From: JACCZX01 sp038216465
GTDB lineage: Bacteria > Pseudomonadota > Gammaproteobacteria > Burkholderiales > Burkholderiaceae_F
Reading direction: 5' to 3'
DNA length: 64,000 bases
NCBI GenBank assembly: GCA_038216465.1
Contig: JBBQQC010000008.1
Coordinates: forward strand, 1 to 64,000
The position numbers were made by a program, and so were the translations under genes. This document shows positions 26,681 through 35,672 of the stretch, one piece after another (within the stretch, counting starts at the first letter, position 1; every line of letters starts with the position of its first letter). The notes under the pieces were generated by a model, which ran no database searches, was not told the origin of the DNA, and saw only the letters and a list, made by a program, of their open reading frames with translations.

Positions 26681-26863
26681 AAGCCACGGGCTAAGTCGCA
26701 CAGTGTTTGAGCTGCGCTCGCAGGGCGCCGAGTCTTGAACGGTGAGTTAGAGCTCCGCATCGACGGACACCCGGTGAAGCTTCGCTCCTGTTCTAAGAGA
26801 TGTTGGAAGGCTTTCTGAGAACTACACTTGCCGGTGAAACTGTAACAACATGACAGACAACTG

Positions 26864-27685
26864 ATGAAGACGATCCTTATCACTGGCGCCGCGGGTGACG
26901 TCGGCACGCACCTGCGCCGGGAATTGGCCGGCAAGTATGTGCTGCGGGTTTCCGACCTTCGTTCGTTTAAGAAAATAAACAAGGAAGAGAAGTTCGTCCG
27001 CGCGGATTTCTCGAAGTTCGCCGATGCGCTTCGGATCACAAAAGGAGTGGACGCGGTTATCCATCTGGGTGGGTATTCGGTCGAGGGCCCATGGGCTGGA
27101 ATCCTCAACGCCAACATCATCGGTTGCTACAACATATTCGAAGCGACGCGCCGGAATGGGGTCAGGCGAATTATCTTTCCGACCTCGAATCACGCGATGG
27201 GCTTTTATCAGCGCGACCAGACCATCGACCATCATGCTTATCCGAAGCCCGACGGCCGGTACGGCGTGTCCAAAGTTTTCGGCGAAGCGCTCGGTAGTCT
27301 GTATGCGGACAAGTACGCCATGCAGGTGCTCTGCATACGGATCGGCAACGTGAACCCCGCCCCGCTCGACAAGCGGCGTCTGTCGCTTTGGTTCTCGCCG
27401 CGTGATTTGGCGCAGCTCGTCACTATCGGCATCGAACATCCCGACATTCGTTTCGAGATTGTCTACGGAGTCTCCGGCAACAAGCGCAGCTGGTACGACA
27501 ACTCGAACGCCTACCGGCTCGGCTATAAACCCCTGGACGACGCCGAGCATTACGCGAAGGAAATCTTGGAGCGCGAGAAACCGGGCAGTGAGCCGACTGT
27601 GGAAACGTATCAAGGCGGCATTTTCACTGTAGCGGAAGACATTCCGAACCCGGCGCCGCTGCCGAAGAAGAAGAAAAAAAAATGA
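26864..27685 (+). CDS. NAD-dependent epimerase/dehydratase, uronate dehydrogenase-like
   Basis: The 273-residue extended SDR has the motif TGAAGDVGTHL near the N-terminus, the catalytic Tyr/Lys in RYGVSK and the Ser/Thr before it (FPTSNHAMG). The features and length match uronate dehydrogenases, which oxidise galacturonate/glucuronate to the aldarolactone with NAD+, but other sugar dehydrogenases are possible. The C-terminus ends in PLPKKKKKK. It overlaps the next gene by ATGA, so the two probably act in sequence. Confidence 0.82.
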   Translation: MKTILITGAAGDVGTHLRRELAGKYVLRVSDLRSFKKINKEEKFVRADFSKFADALRITKGVDAVIHLGGYSVEGPWAGILNANIIGCYNIFEATRRNGVRRIIFPTSNHAMGFYQRDQTIDHHAYPKPDGRYGVSKVFGEALGSLYADKYAMQVLCIRIGNVNPAPLDKRRLSLWFSPRDLAQLVTIGIEHPDIRFEIVYGVSGNKRSWYDNSNAYRLGYKPLDDAEHYAKEILEREKPGSEPTVETYQGGIFTVAEDIPNPAPLPKKKKKK

Positions 27686-28518
27686 GCACCCACAAACCGA
27701 GACTCGCGGCACCGTACGGCGCGACAGACACCCACATGCACATCTACGACAGCCAGGTACCGCCCGCGCCGGGAGGCCCACCATTGCCTGGAAACTTCCG
27801 TGAAGACAACTATCGCGAAGTGCAGCAGCGCTTAGGGCTGTCGCGAGTAATCGTGGTGCAACCGAATGCTTACCAAGATGACAACCGCGTCACGCTGGCA
27901 GCCATTCTCGCGCTCGGGCCCGGCGCCAGGGGCGTGGCCGTCATCAAGCCGGGCGTACCCGATGCCGAAATAGAGCGGCTAACCAAGGGCGGCATCGTCG
28001 CGCAGCGCATCTTCCAGCTACCTTGGGGCGCGGTTGGGTTTGATCGCATGCACGAAGTGATGTCGCGAGTGCACCCATTCGGGTGGCACGCGAACGTGCA
28101 GCTCGACGGCCGCGAGCTACCGCGATGGGAAGACACCTTGAGGAAGCTCCCCGGCAGATTCGTGATCGATCACAACGGCAAGTTTCTCGAACCCGTGCCC
28201 CCAGAGCACGAATCCTTCCAATCGCTGCTGCGCCTGCTGGATACCGGTCGCTGCTGGGTGAAACTGTCTGCGCCCTATGAGACTTCGAAAAACGGCGCAC
28301 CGAAATACGAAGATGTCGGCCGCCTCGCGAAAGCGCTGGTCAAGCACGCTCCGGATCGAATGCTATGGGCCAGCAACTGGCCACATCCATCGGCACCGAA
28401 GGATCGCGTTCCGGACGATGTCGATCTGCTCGATCTGTTATTGGATTGGGCACCGGACGCAAACACCCGCAGGAAGATACTGGTCGACAATCCGGCGGGG
28501 CTGTACGGCTTTCGATAG
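27682..28518 (+). CDS. Amidohydrolase family protein (galactarolactone isomerase / PDC hydrolase-like)
   Basis: The 278-residue TIM-barrel amidohydrolase has the N-terminal metal motif TDTHMHI (residues 15-21) and a late NWPHP element. COG3618 members include 2-pyrone-4,6-dicarboxylate hydrolase and D-galactarolactone isomerase. Coupling to a uronate dehydrogenase-like gene favours the latter or a lactonase of the oxidative uronic acid pathway; this is inference. ATG 27682 overlaps the upstream stop. Confidence 0.83.
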   Translation: MSTHKPRLAAPYGATDTHMHIYDSQVPPAPGGPPLPGNFREDNYREVQQRLGLSRVIVVQPNAYQDDNRVTLAAILALGPGARGVAVIKPGVPDAEIERLTKGGIVAQRIFQLPWGAVGFDRMHEVMSRVHPFGWHANVQLDGRELPRWEDTLRKLPGRFVIDHNGKFLEPVPPEHESFQSLLRLLDTGRCWVKLSAPYETSKNGAPKYEDVGRLAKALVKHAPDRMLWASNWPHPSAPKDRVPDDVDLLDLLLDWAPDANTRRKILVDNPAGLYGFR

Positions 28519-28738
28519 TCTGGCGTCCGGTATCGGCTCCGTCGCCAGCGGAAATAGGAGTCATCACGCCGGCCGATCGACTGCATCAAGAAAAACGCTT
28601 GGACCCGCGTCGAAACTCTGGCTAAGTTGCTTCAGCATCAGCAACTTGATCATTGCAAATGACGGCGCTGCTTCACTACTGGCGACTGCGTTCCACGTAC
28701 TCCCACTACGTTTTCCATAGTGTTCGCAGCGCAATTCT

Positions 28739-28957
28739 CTATTTGCTGAGGGCGGAATCGCGATAACGCAATGCGGATTGCACGTGCCGAGCCAGTCCGA
28801 CCGCACGTCGCTGTATTGCCCTACCGAGCAAGCGCGTTTTCGTCGCACCCCGGGCAACCAGGGCAACGACAAACTCGGCCCTCCGCATTTGCGCCTCGGC
28901 GCGCGCGCGAGCGATCGCGGTCAGGCTAACGTCGTCCAGAAGATGGTGACCCTGCAT
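28739..28957 (-). CDS. Possible small hypothetical protein
   Basis: A 72-residue frame from ATG 28957 has a GAGG ribosome binding site 5 bp upstream. It is basic and helical, rich in Ala/Arg (MRRAEFVVALVARGATKTRLL). It resembles short basic proteins of proteobacteria, but no family was identified. It lies in an otherwise gene-poor 520-bp stretch (28519-29038), where I see nothing else. Confidence 0.4.
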   Translation of the reverse strand: MQGHHLLDDVSLTAIARARAEAQMRRAEFVVALVARGATKTRLLGRAIQRRAVGLARHVQSALRYRDSALSK

Positions 28958-29038
28958 GACTACCTCAACAGCTTTGTCAACAAGGCACCAGGGTAGAGGC
29001 GGTGGCGGAGTAAATCCAATCACAAGGTTGGATGCGCT

Positions 29039-29494
29039 CTATCTGGTTTCTTGATCGCTGCGATTGCTCAAACCAGACTGCCAGAATTTCTCCATCGAAA
29101 GGTAAACGAATGACGCAGACCACGCGATCAGCAGCAGTCCGTTAAGCGCTTCCACCCCTGCTAGAAGTCGCACCGGACCGGACGGAGCTATGTCCCCCAC
29201 GCCCAGCGCCGTATACGTCTCCGCCGAGAAGAAAAGGCAATCGAGCAGGCTTGCTTCGCCCGAGCTGTTGAGACTTCCCGCGTCCAGATACCGGATCAGA
29301 GCGAATTGCATTACCGCATAGAGGACGATTTCCACCGCGTGCGCTACGAACGCCACGTAAATTGCGACCAATAGCTTCGTGCGGACCGGTATGCGGAGTT
29401 GGGGAAGGCCCAGATGCAAGCCGCGAAGAACCTCGTAGTGAATAAGAGTCGTTACGGCTATAAGCAGCACACATGAGACGATCACGAAAAACAA
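29039..29494 (-). CDS. Two-helix potassium-channel-like membrane protein with unusual filter
   Basis: The 151-residue protein has about three or four hydrophobic segments, the last two flanking a pore loop in the manner of the Ion_trans_2 family. The filter reads TALGVGD where canonical K+ channels have TVGYGD, so the Tyr is Val and an extra residue is present. Ion selectivity is therefore doubtful. No cytoplasmic RCK domain follows. Its stop is ~70 bp from the tRNA. Confidence 0.75.
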   Translation of the reverse strand: MFFVIVSCVLLIAVTTLIHYEVLRGLHLGLPQLRIPVRTKLLVAIYVAFVAHAVEIVLYAVMQFALIRYLDAGSLNSSGEASLLDCLFFSAETYTALGVGDIAPSGPVRLLAGVEALNGLLLIAWSASFVYLSMEKFWQSGLSNRSDQETR

Positions 29495-29561
29495 ATCAGC
29501 ACCCCACGTGGCATTAGCGACTTAACGTTCGGGCGCCCGTCCGCACAATCGCCCCTTGTGA

Positions 29562-29637
29562 TGGTGGAGAAGAGGAGGATCGAACTCCCGACCTCTGCAT
29601 TGCGAACGCAGCGCTCTCCCAGCTGAGCTACTTCCCC
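29562..29637 (-). tRNA. tRNA-Ala (anticodon CGC)
   Basis: On the minus strand the 76-nt sequence folds as a cloverleaf with acceptor GGGGAAG/CTTCTCC. It has the G3-U70 pair that identifies alanine tRNA, a D-arm GCTC-GAGC, an anticodon loop TTCGCAA giving CGC, T-loop TTCGATC and an encoded CCA. It reads GCG codons. Confidence 0.95.
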
Positions 29638-29728
29638 GGTCCTGCTCGCAGCCATTGAACCGCAGCGCGACGGCGAATGTTATACGTCGCGTAAATCATT
29701 GTCCAAGCGGGCGCTAGACTGATCGCGC

Positions 29729-30577
29729 ATGGAACCGGACACCGCCTTTCTCGAACGCGAATACAACGCCCGCGCCGCGATTCGTGAACATCCACAGATC
29801 TTTGCGCGCTGGGCCGAGCAGGGAGCCGCCGCACGGCGGCTGCGTGCCTTCACGCCGGACCTGCAATACGGGTTGCTCGACATTGAGCGGCTCGACCTTT
29901 TTCATGCGCACCAGGCCGATGCGCCGTTGCTGGTATTTATTCACGGCGGCTACTGGCGATCGCTCGACAAATCGGATTTCTCGTGGGTTGCGCCGCCTCT
30001 GTTGCAGCACGGTGTCGCCGTCGCGCTACCTAACTACGGATTGTCGCCGAAGACTCCTGTCGAGGACATGGTGCGCCAGCAATTGAAAGCGATCGCCTGG
30101 TTGTATCGCAATGCCGAGCGGCTGCGATTCGACCCGAACCGCATCATCGTCGCCGGTCATTCCGCGGGCGGGCACCTGACCGCGATGATGATGGCCGCGC
30201 TTTGGCAACAGTTCGATTCGACGCTGCCGAGCAGCCTGGTGAAAGCCGGCCTCGCGATCAGCGGGTTGTTTGATCTGAAGCCGCTGGTACGGGCACCTTT
30301 CATCAATTCCGATCTGAAACTGGACGATAAGCGGGCAAGAGCGCTATCGCCTATACACATGCCATGCGCGACCACTGCCTCGCTAATCACCGCACTGGGC
30401 GCGCTGGAATCGAGCGAATTCAAACGGCAATCGACGGAATTCGGTGCAGCGTGGTCCAAGAATCTGGTGCGTCACCTCGAGCTGCCGCATGCGAACCATT
30501 TGACGGTGTGCGATGAGCTCGCGAACCCCGGTTCGCCATTGTTCGACGCCCTGCTCGAATTGATTCGCCGCGCCTAG
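29729..30577 (+). CDS. Alpha/beta hydrolase (kynurenine formamidase-like)
   Basis: The 282-residue esterase has the oxyanion motif HGGYW, nucleophile elbow GHSAGGH and a C-terminal His (HANHLTV) as the likely catalytic base. HGGYW with GHSAGGH is typical of bacterial kynurenine formamidase-like esterases of the HSL/arylformamidase group; other ester or amide substrates are possible. Its stop codon overlaps antiparallel with the stop of the panE relic. Confidence 0.88.
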   Translation: MEPDTAFLEREYNARAAIREHPQIFARWAEQGAAARRLRAFTPDLQYGLLDIERLDLFHAHQADAPLLVFIHGGYWRSLDKSDFSWVAPPLLQHGVAVALPNYGLSPKTPVEDMVRQQLKAIAWLYRNAERLRFDPNRIIVAGHSAGGHLTAMMMAALWQQFDSTLPSSLVKAGLAISGLFDLKPLVRAPFINSDLKLDDKRARALSPIHMPCATTASLITALGALESSEFKRQSTEFGAAWSKNLVRHLELPHANHLTVCDELANPGSPLFDALLELIRRA

Positions 30578-30648
30578 CGTGCGCCGATCCCCAGCGCGCG
30601 CACGCGCGCCTGCGTCAGAGCGTGCGCGTGGCGGATGCCGGCACGCAA
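30574..30648 (-). pseudogene. 3' tail of a panE-like gene (relic)
   Basis: On the minus strand this stretch reads RAGIRHAHALTQARVRALGIGAR and a stop. It is homologous to the end of the intact panE-like gene at 40352 (RHVHALTQARVRALRIGAS). By eye the DNA is ~75% identical over ~75 bp, with many differences at codon third positions; this fits an older paralog, not a fresh copy. No N-terminal part is found upstream, where dctM starts. Confidence 0.75.
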
Positions 30649-30722
30649 TCGGTGCGCGGCGCAGCGGCGAGCCAGCGCAATCCTGAAGATCCTGTGAATT
30701 GCAGCGTGACCGTGGAAACGTG

Positions 30723-32009
30723 CTAGTGAGAGCCGATCAGCCACCGCGCTGGCACCGTAACCAGCGGCGGGAAAATAATCAATAACAGCAGCACCAAGAG
30801 TTCGGCAAGCAGGAACGGCCACACACCCTTCATCACATCTTCCATGCTGGTTCGCGTAACGCCCGCCACGACGTTCAGCACTACACCCACTGGCGGCGTT
30901 ATCAATCCGATCGAGTTGTTGATCACGAACAGCACGCCAAAGTAAATCGGGTCGATGCCGGCGGCGTTGACCAACGGCATCAGTATCGGCGTCAAGATCA
31001 ATATCGTCGGCGTCATGTCCAGCGCGGTACCGACGATGACGACCAGGATCATGATCGCAAACATCAGAAGTATCTTGCTGTCGAGAAATGGCTGCAGCAG
31101 TACCACCACTTTTGCGGGCAGGTCGGCCACAGTGATCAGCCACGCGGATACGAGCGCCGCAGCCACCAGGAACATCACCACGCTCGTCGTCTTCGCAGAC
31201 GTCAGGAACACCGCGTACAGCTGCCGCAGAGTCAGTTCACGATAGACAAAAACTGCCACGATCATTGCGTAGACCGCGGCTACGACCGCGGCTTCGGTGG
31301 GAGTGAAGATGCCGAATCGAAGCCCGAAGATGATGATGAAAGGCAGCACGAGCGCCCAGAAAGCATCCACCACCGCACGCCCCAGCTCCTTTGCAGACTT
31401 CCGCTGCGGTGGGACGATGTCCTCCTTGCGCACCTCCCACCACCACGCAAACCACAAGCCGACCGCGATGTAGATGCCCGGCATGATGCCTGCCAAGAAT
31501 AGCTTCGTTATTGACAGGTTGGCCGCCACGCCGAAGATGACGAACGCGATACTCGGCGGAATAATTGGCCCGATGATTCCGGTGGCAGCCACCAGCCCGG
31601 CCGCTTTTTTGTTGTAGTGTCCCGCGGCGACCATCAAAGGCACCAGCAACGCGGAAAGCGCGGCGGCATCCGCAACTGCGGACCCGGAAAGGGCCGACAG
31701 GATCACGCCGGCCACGATGGTCACGTAGCCCAGTCCCCCTTTGATATGACCGACAAGCGCGAGGCACATGTCGACGATGCGCTTTGACAGACCGCCGACA
31801 TTCATGATCTCGCCAGCCAACAGAAAAAACGGCACGGCCATCAGAGGAAAACTGTCGGCACCGTTGATGATGTTCTGCGCGATGATCTGCGAATCGAAAA
31901 TATCCATGTGCACCATCAGCGCGATGCCGCACACGATCAACGCGTACGCGATGGGCATGCCCAGCGCCATCGCACCGAGCAGTGACAGCAGAAATACGGC
32001 GATGGTCAT
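30723..32009 (-). CDS. TRAP transporter large permease (DctM family)
   Basis: The 428-residue membrane protein has the DctM elements MAVPFFLLAGEIMNVGG, ALSGSAVADAAALSALL, GPIIPPSIAFVIFG and GLITPPVGVVLN. It is the last gene of the seven-gene minus-strand catabolic operon, 8 bp after dctQ. It is the transport channel that, with DctQ and the periplasmic DctP, imports the pathway substrate. Confidence 0.95.
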   Translation of the reverse strand: MTIAVFLLSLLGAMALGMPIAYALIVCGIALMVHMDIFDSQIIAQNIINGADSFPLMAVPFFLLAGEIMNVGGLSKRIVDMCLALVGHIKGGLGYVTIVAGVILSALSGSAVADAAALSALLVPLMVAAGHYNKKAAGLVAATGIIGPIIPPSIAFVIFGVAANLSITKLFLAGIMPGIYIAVGLWFAWWWEVRKEDIVPPQRKSAKELGRAVVDAFWALVLPFIIIFGLRFGIFTPTEAAVVAAVYAMIVAVFVYRELTLRQLYAVFLTSAKTTSVVMFLVAAALVSAWLITVADLPAKVVVLLQPFLDSKILLMFAIMILVVIVGTALDMTPTILILTPILMPLVNAAGIDPIYFGVLFVINNSIGLITPPVGVVLNVVAGVTRTSMEDVMKGVWPFLLAELLVLLLLIIFPPLVTVPARWLIGSH

Positions 32010-32017
32010 CGGAATTT

Positions 32018-32602
32018 CTAGTCGGTCTTGGGCGGCACCGCACGCGCGTCTTTGCCGGGTCGAGCCAGCTCCTTTTGCAGCTCTTCGAGTTGTTCCTGCT
32101 CCTCAGAGTCCTTGACCATCACCAGGTCCTGTTCACTGGCCTTGCCGGAGGCGACGCGATACAGATCGGCAAGCAGAATGAATCCGACCGAAACGCTGAA
32201 AACGATCCCCGCGGCGTAGACGATCCCCACCGATAGGCCGGACACTGGAGCGGAGTTGTGCAAATTGATGTTCGTCTGCAACCAGCTGCCTTGCAGAAAC
32301 AGCCAGGTAGCAAACAGCATCAGCAGTTGACTGACGATGAAGCAGATTTTCTTGCCGTTCGGCGACAAGCGCCGCACGAGGCTGTCGACGCCGAGGTGCG
32401 CATGCTCCCGCATCGCGATGATGGCACCGAGGAACGTCACATACACGAAGAGCCAGCGCGAGAGCTCCTCGGAGATGCTGATGCCTGTATTGAAACCGTA
32501 GCGCAGCACCACGTTGCCGAACACCAGAACCACCATCAGTGCAAGGCAAAGCACGATCAGGAACTTCAGCAAATGAAGGTAGCCTTCAACCAACTTGCCC
32601 AT
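32018..32602 (-). CDS. TRAP transporter small permease (DctQ family)
   Basis: The 194-residue membrane protein has four hydrophobic segments and the SEELSRWLFVYVTFLGAI signature of DctQ. A Lys/Glu-rich C-terminal extension (about 150-194, EEQEQLEELQKELARPG) is longer than in many DctQ proteins and may be coiled. It is separated from the upstream dctP by 125 bp that contain a 10-bp inverted repeat. Confidence 0.93.
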   Translation of the reverse strand: MGKLVEGYLHLLKFLIVLCLALMVVLVFGNVVLRYGFNTGISISEELSRWLFVYVTFLGAIIAMREHAHLGVDSLVRRLSPNGKKICFIVSQLLMLFATWLFLQGSWLQTNINLHNSAPVSGLSVGIVYAAGIVFSVSVGFILLADLYRVASGKASEQDLVMVKDSEEQEQLEELQKELARPGKDARAVPPKTD

Positions 32603-32619
32603 CGACCCTCCAACCTGAC

Positions 32620-32671
32620 CCGTGGCCGCGGTTCAAATAGGGACACACTATCAACCTCGGAGCGGCCACGG
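32620..32671 (-). promoter_or_regulatory. 10-bp inverted repeat between dctP and dctQ
   Basis: CCGTGGCCGC (32620-32629) and GCGGCCACGG (32662-32671) form a perfect 10-bp inverted repeat with a 32-nt loop, in the transcript between dctP and dctQ. No T-run follows on the minus strand. It may stabilise the dctP mRNA end and lower permease expression, as is known for some periplasmic-binding-protein operons. Confidence 0.6.
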
Positions 32672-32727
32672 CAAAGATGAACGCGGGCTTGCGAGCCACA
32701 CCCGCACATTGTTCGATAGCGAAGTGT

Positions 32728-33744
32728 CTATAGTTTCTGGATACGGGCGAGTTCCGATTTGAACGTCTTGACCATTGCCGGGTCGTACTCGCCGGTGAAC
32801 TTGTCATATACCGGCGTGACCGACTGCCGCATACGAGCAACCTCGGCCGGAGCCAGTTCATTGATCTGCATTCCCTTGGCCTTCAGATCGGCCAGCGACT
32901 TTTGCGCCGCTGCGCGACTCACAGTGCGCTGGTAGCTCTGCGCTTCAACCGCTGAATCCTGGAGGATTTTCTGCTCGGTCGGCGACAGCTTGTCCCAAAA
33001 TCGCTTGCTGATCAGGATGATGTTCGTCGCGTACACGTGGTTGGTGGAACTAAGGAATTTCTGAACCTCGAAGAACTTGTTCGAAAGGATGACGGAGTAT
33101 GGATTTTCCTGACCGTCAACTGCTTTCGTTTCAAGCGCCGCATACAGTTCGGAGAAAGGCATCGGCACCGGATTCGCCTTGAAGGTGCGAAACGTTTCCA
33201 AGAAAACGGGGTTCGGAATCACACGAAGCTTCAAGCCCGCAAGGTCCTCCGCTTTGGTAACCGGGTGCTTGCTGTTCGTAACGTTGCGGAAACCCAGATC
33301 CCAGAACGTCAGTCCAACCAAACCCTTCTCGGGCAGCTTGGCCAACAGCATCTTGCCGACCGGCCCATCGATCAACGCATCGGCCTGCTGAAAGTTACTC
33401 ACGATAAAAGGGAAGTCCAGCAAGCCAAACTCTTTGACGAGGCCTGCCAAAGAAGTCGGCGCGGGGGCTGACATTTCCTGGATGCCCCCTTGCAGCGCCG
33501 ACTGCTGCTGCATCTCGCTGCCGAGCTGCATCGATGGAAACTCTTTGACGGTGAGCTTGCCGCCGCTCTTGGCTGCGACTAGTTCTGCAAATTTCTTGAC
33601 ACCCATGCTCACCGGGTGATCCGGGTTGTTCAAGTGCCCGAAGCGAATCGTCCGCTCCTGAATATCTTGAGCATTGGCTGCCCCAACGCCGCTGATCAGA
33701 CCAGCGACCAACAGCAGCGCCAGTTGGGTTGCACGACTCTTCAT
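32728..33744 (-). CDS. TRAP transporter solute-binding protein (DctP family)
   Basis: The 338-residue periplasmic protein has a signal peptide (about 1-25, ending GVGAANA). DctP features include TIRFGHLNNPDHPVSMGV, LKLRVIPNP (binding Arg) and LYAALETKAVDGQENP. It is the uptake receptor of the catabolic operon and is distinct from the one at 20408. It starts 116 bp downstream of the ThDP enzyme gene. Confidence 0.94.
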   Translation of the reverse strand: MKSRATQLALLLVAGLISGVGAANAQDIQERTIRFGHLNNPDHPVSMGVKKFAELVAAKSGGKLTVKEFPSMQLGSEMQQQSALQGGIQEMSAPAPTSLAGLVKEFGLLDFPFIVSNFQQADALIDGPVGKMLLAKLPEKGLVGLTFWDLGFRNVTNSKHPVTKAEDLAGLKLRVIPNPVFLETFRTFKANPVPMPFSELYAALETKAVDGQENPYSVILSNKFFEVQKFLSSTNHVYATNIILISKRFWDKLSPTEQKILQDSAVEAQSYQRTVSRAAAQKSLADLKAKGMQINELAPAEVARMRQSVTPVYDKFTGEYDPAMVKTFKSELARIQKL

Positions 33745-33860
33745 GTGTATCTCCTTAGCGCTCGTGAAACCGGCCCACGGACCGTCGAGCTGTTATCGAA
33801 CTAATCGAGTTCGCTTCTGCAAATCAATATAACAAAACGGCGTTCTCTTGCATAGAACGC

Positions 33861-35672
33861 CTATGGAATCGCTACGTGATCGACTTTGCGGTCGGGGGAG
33901 TAGATCTCGTTGATGTTCCAGTGTCCGCCAGTCGGGACGGGTTCGTTCATCATCGCGACGTCGATAACAAACGGCCGGCCGGCTTTGATCGCACGCTCGA
34001 GGGTGGGCTTGAACTCGTCCGCCGATTTGATTTGCACGCCCTCGACGCCGTAGCCGCGAGCAATCGCGGCGAAATCGGGCGAATAGGGTTTGCCGTCTTT
34101 GCGAAAGACGCAGCCAAATGCTGTCCCATAGTGAGCCATCTCCAGCCCGGCGATCGTTCCGTACGCGCAGTTGTTCATCACGATCCAAACGACGGCGATA
34201 TCTTCCTCAAACGCAGTTGCCAGCATGGCGGGGTTTTGGCCAAAGCCACCGTCGCCGACGAGTGCGACCACCACTTTGTCAGGGCACGCGAGTTTCGCTC
34301 CCAATGCAGCAGGCGCACCAAAGCCCATCGTCGCGAAGCCTCCCGGCGTCAGGATGCTGCCGGGCGTGTACACCGGAAACTGTTGCCCGACGCCATTCTT
34401 GTTCCAGCCCACATCAGTCGTGATCAACGCATCGCGCGGCAGGACCTCGCGCACTGCGGCGAGTATGCGTTCGGGGCGCATCGGATACGCGGCGCTTTGA
34501 ACGTAATTCTCGTTCGCCTGGCGAAATCCTTTTCGATAGTCCGCGATTTCTTTGACGAGCTTGTCGTTTTTGCGACCCGACGGATAGAGTCGCTTCGCCA
34601 CCTTCAGCAAAACCGTCAGCGCCTGCTTCAGGTCGGTGACCACACCGATCTCGACCGGATAGTTGCGTCCGATCTCGTTTGAATCGATATCGATATGGAT
34701 CAGCCGCGTCGGCGGCATGCTGAACGTGTACTCGTTCTCCCACGAGCTGCAATCGGCTTCGGCGAACCGCGTACCGACCGCGAAGATGTAATCCGCGGCG
34801 CGACACTTTTCATTGATGAATTTGGTGCCCCAGAAACCGGTCATTCCAAGAACCAGCGGATGATCATCCGGCACGACACCCTTGCCCATCAGGCTGTGCG
34901 CGACCGGAAGTGAAAGATGATTGACGAAATCCTTCAGTTCCTTTGCAGCGTCGGCCAGGATGACGCCGCCGCCTGCATAAACGACGGGAGTCTTCGCGTC
35001 CGCGAGCGTTCGAACGATCTTTTCGGCGACCTCTTCGTCGATCGACGGTTTATGCAGCTTCTTGGTGTTGTTCCTTAACCGTTCGAAGAGCGCGACATCG
35101 ACTCGCATAGAGAAGATGTCCATTGGCACCGAGACGAGCACCGGGCCGGGCCTGCCGCTCTCCGCGAGTTGGAAAGCCTTTTCGAGAATTTCCGCAAAGA
35201 GCTCAGGACGCTCCACACGCCATGCCCGCTTGACGAACGGCTTGTAGATCTCGTACTGCGCAGCATCGGAGTGCAGATTGACTTCCTGATGCGGATGCTT
35301 GCCGTAGTAATGGCTTGGCACATCACCGGCGATGACCACCATCGGGATCGAATCGAGCGCGGCATTGGCGACGCCGGTCGATGCGTTGGTCAAGCCAGGA
35401 CCCAGGTGCGATAGCACAACGGCGGTTGTTTTCTTTGCACGCGCATAGCCATCGGCCATGTGCGCCGCGACCTGTTCGTGCCGTGTATTGATGAACCTGA
35501 CACTGCTGTTGGCCAACGCTGCAAGGACCGCGATGTTGGTGTGACCACACAGGCCGAATATGTATTCGACGCCGCGGTCTTCGAGATACTTCACGAGCTG
35601 ATGCGAAATCAGATCGGTCGTCGGTGTCGCCGCAGTCTTCACCGCGGGGCGTTCTTTCAGCTCTTGGTTCAT
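33861..35672 (-). CDS. Thiamine-diphosphate-dependent enzyme, acetolactate synthase-like
   Basis: The 603-residue protein has the three-domain arrangement of the acetolactate synthase/2-oxoacid decarboxylase family: N-terminal Pyr domain with catalytic E66 (NTRHEQVAA), a central domain, and a C-terminal PP domain with the metal/ThDP motif VGDGGFGQNPAML ending in VMNN. The real reaction could be a carboligase, decarboxylase or lyase. In this operon a 2-oxoacid decarboxylation or cleavage to an aldehyde for the ALDH is a plausible inference. It overlaps the citrate synthase-fold gene (ATGA). Confidence 0.9.
   Translation of the reverse strand: MNQELKERPAVKTAATPTTDLISHQLVKYLEDRGVEYIFGLCGHTNIAVLAALANSSVRFINTRHEQVAAHMADGYARAKKTTAVVLSHLGPGLTNASTGVANAALDSIPMVVIAGDVPSHYYGKHPHQEVNLHSDAAQYEIYKPFVKRAWRVERPELFAEILEKAFQLAESGRPGPVLVSVPMDIFSMRVDVALFERLRNNTKKLHKPSIDEEVAEKIVRTLADAKTPVVYAGGGVILADAAKELKDFVNHLSLPVAHSLMGKGVVPDDHPLVLGMTGFWGTKFINEKCRAADYIFAVGTRFAEADCSSWENEYTFSMPPTRLIHIDIDSNEIGRNYPVEIGVVTDLKQALTVLLKVAKRLYPSGRKNDKLVKEIADYRKGFRQANENYVQSAAYPMRPERILAAVREVLPRDALITTDVGWNKNGVGQQFPVYTPGSILTPGGFATMGFGAPAALGAKLACPDKVVVALVGDGGFGQNPAMLATAFEEDIAVVWIVMNNCAYGTIAGLEMAHYGTAFGCVFRKDGKPYSPDFAAIARGYGVEGVQIKSADEFKPTLERAIKAGRPFVIDVAMMNEPVPTGGHWNINEIYSPDRKVDHVAIP

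Noticed and set aside
30574..31143. 189-codon minus frame covering the panE tail and the end of dctM
   Set aside because: Only its last ~25 codons match the panE family; the rest is an alternate frame of dctM, so I report just the tail as a relic.
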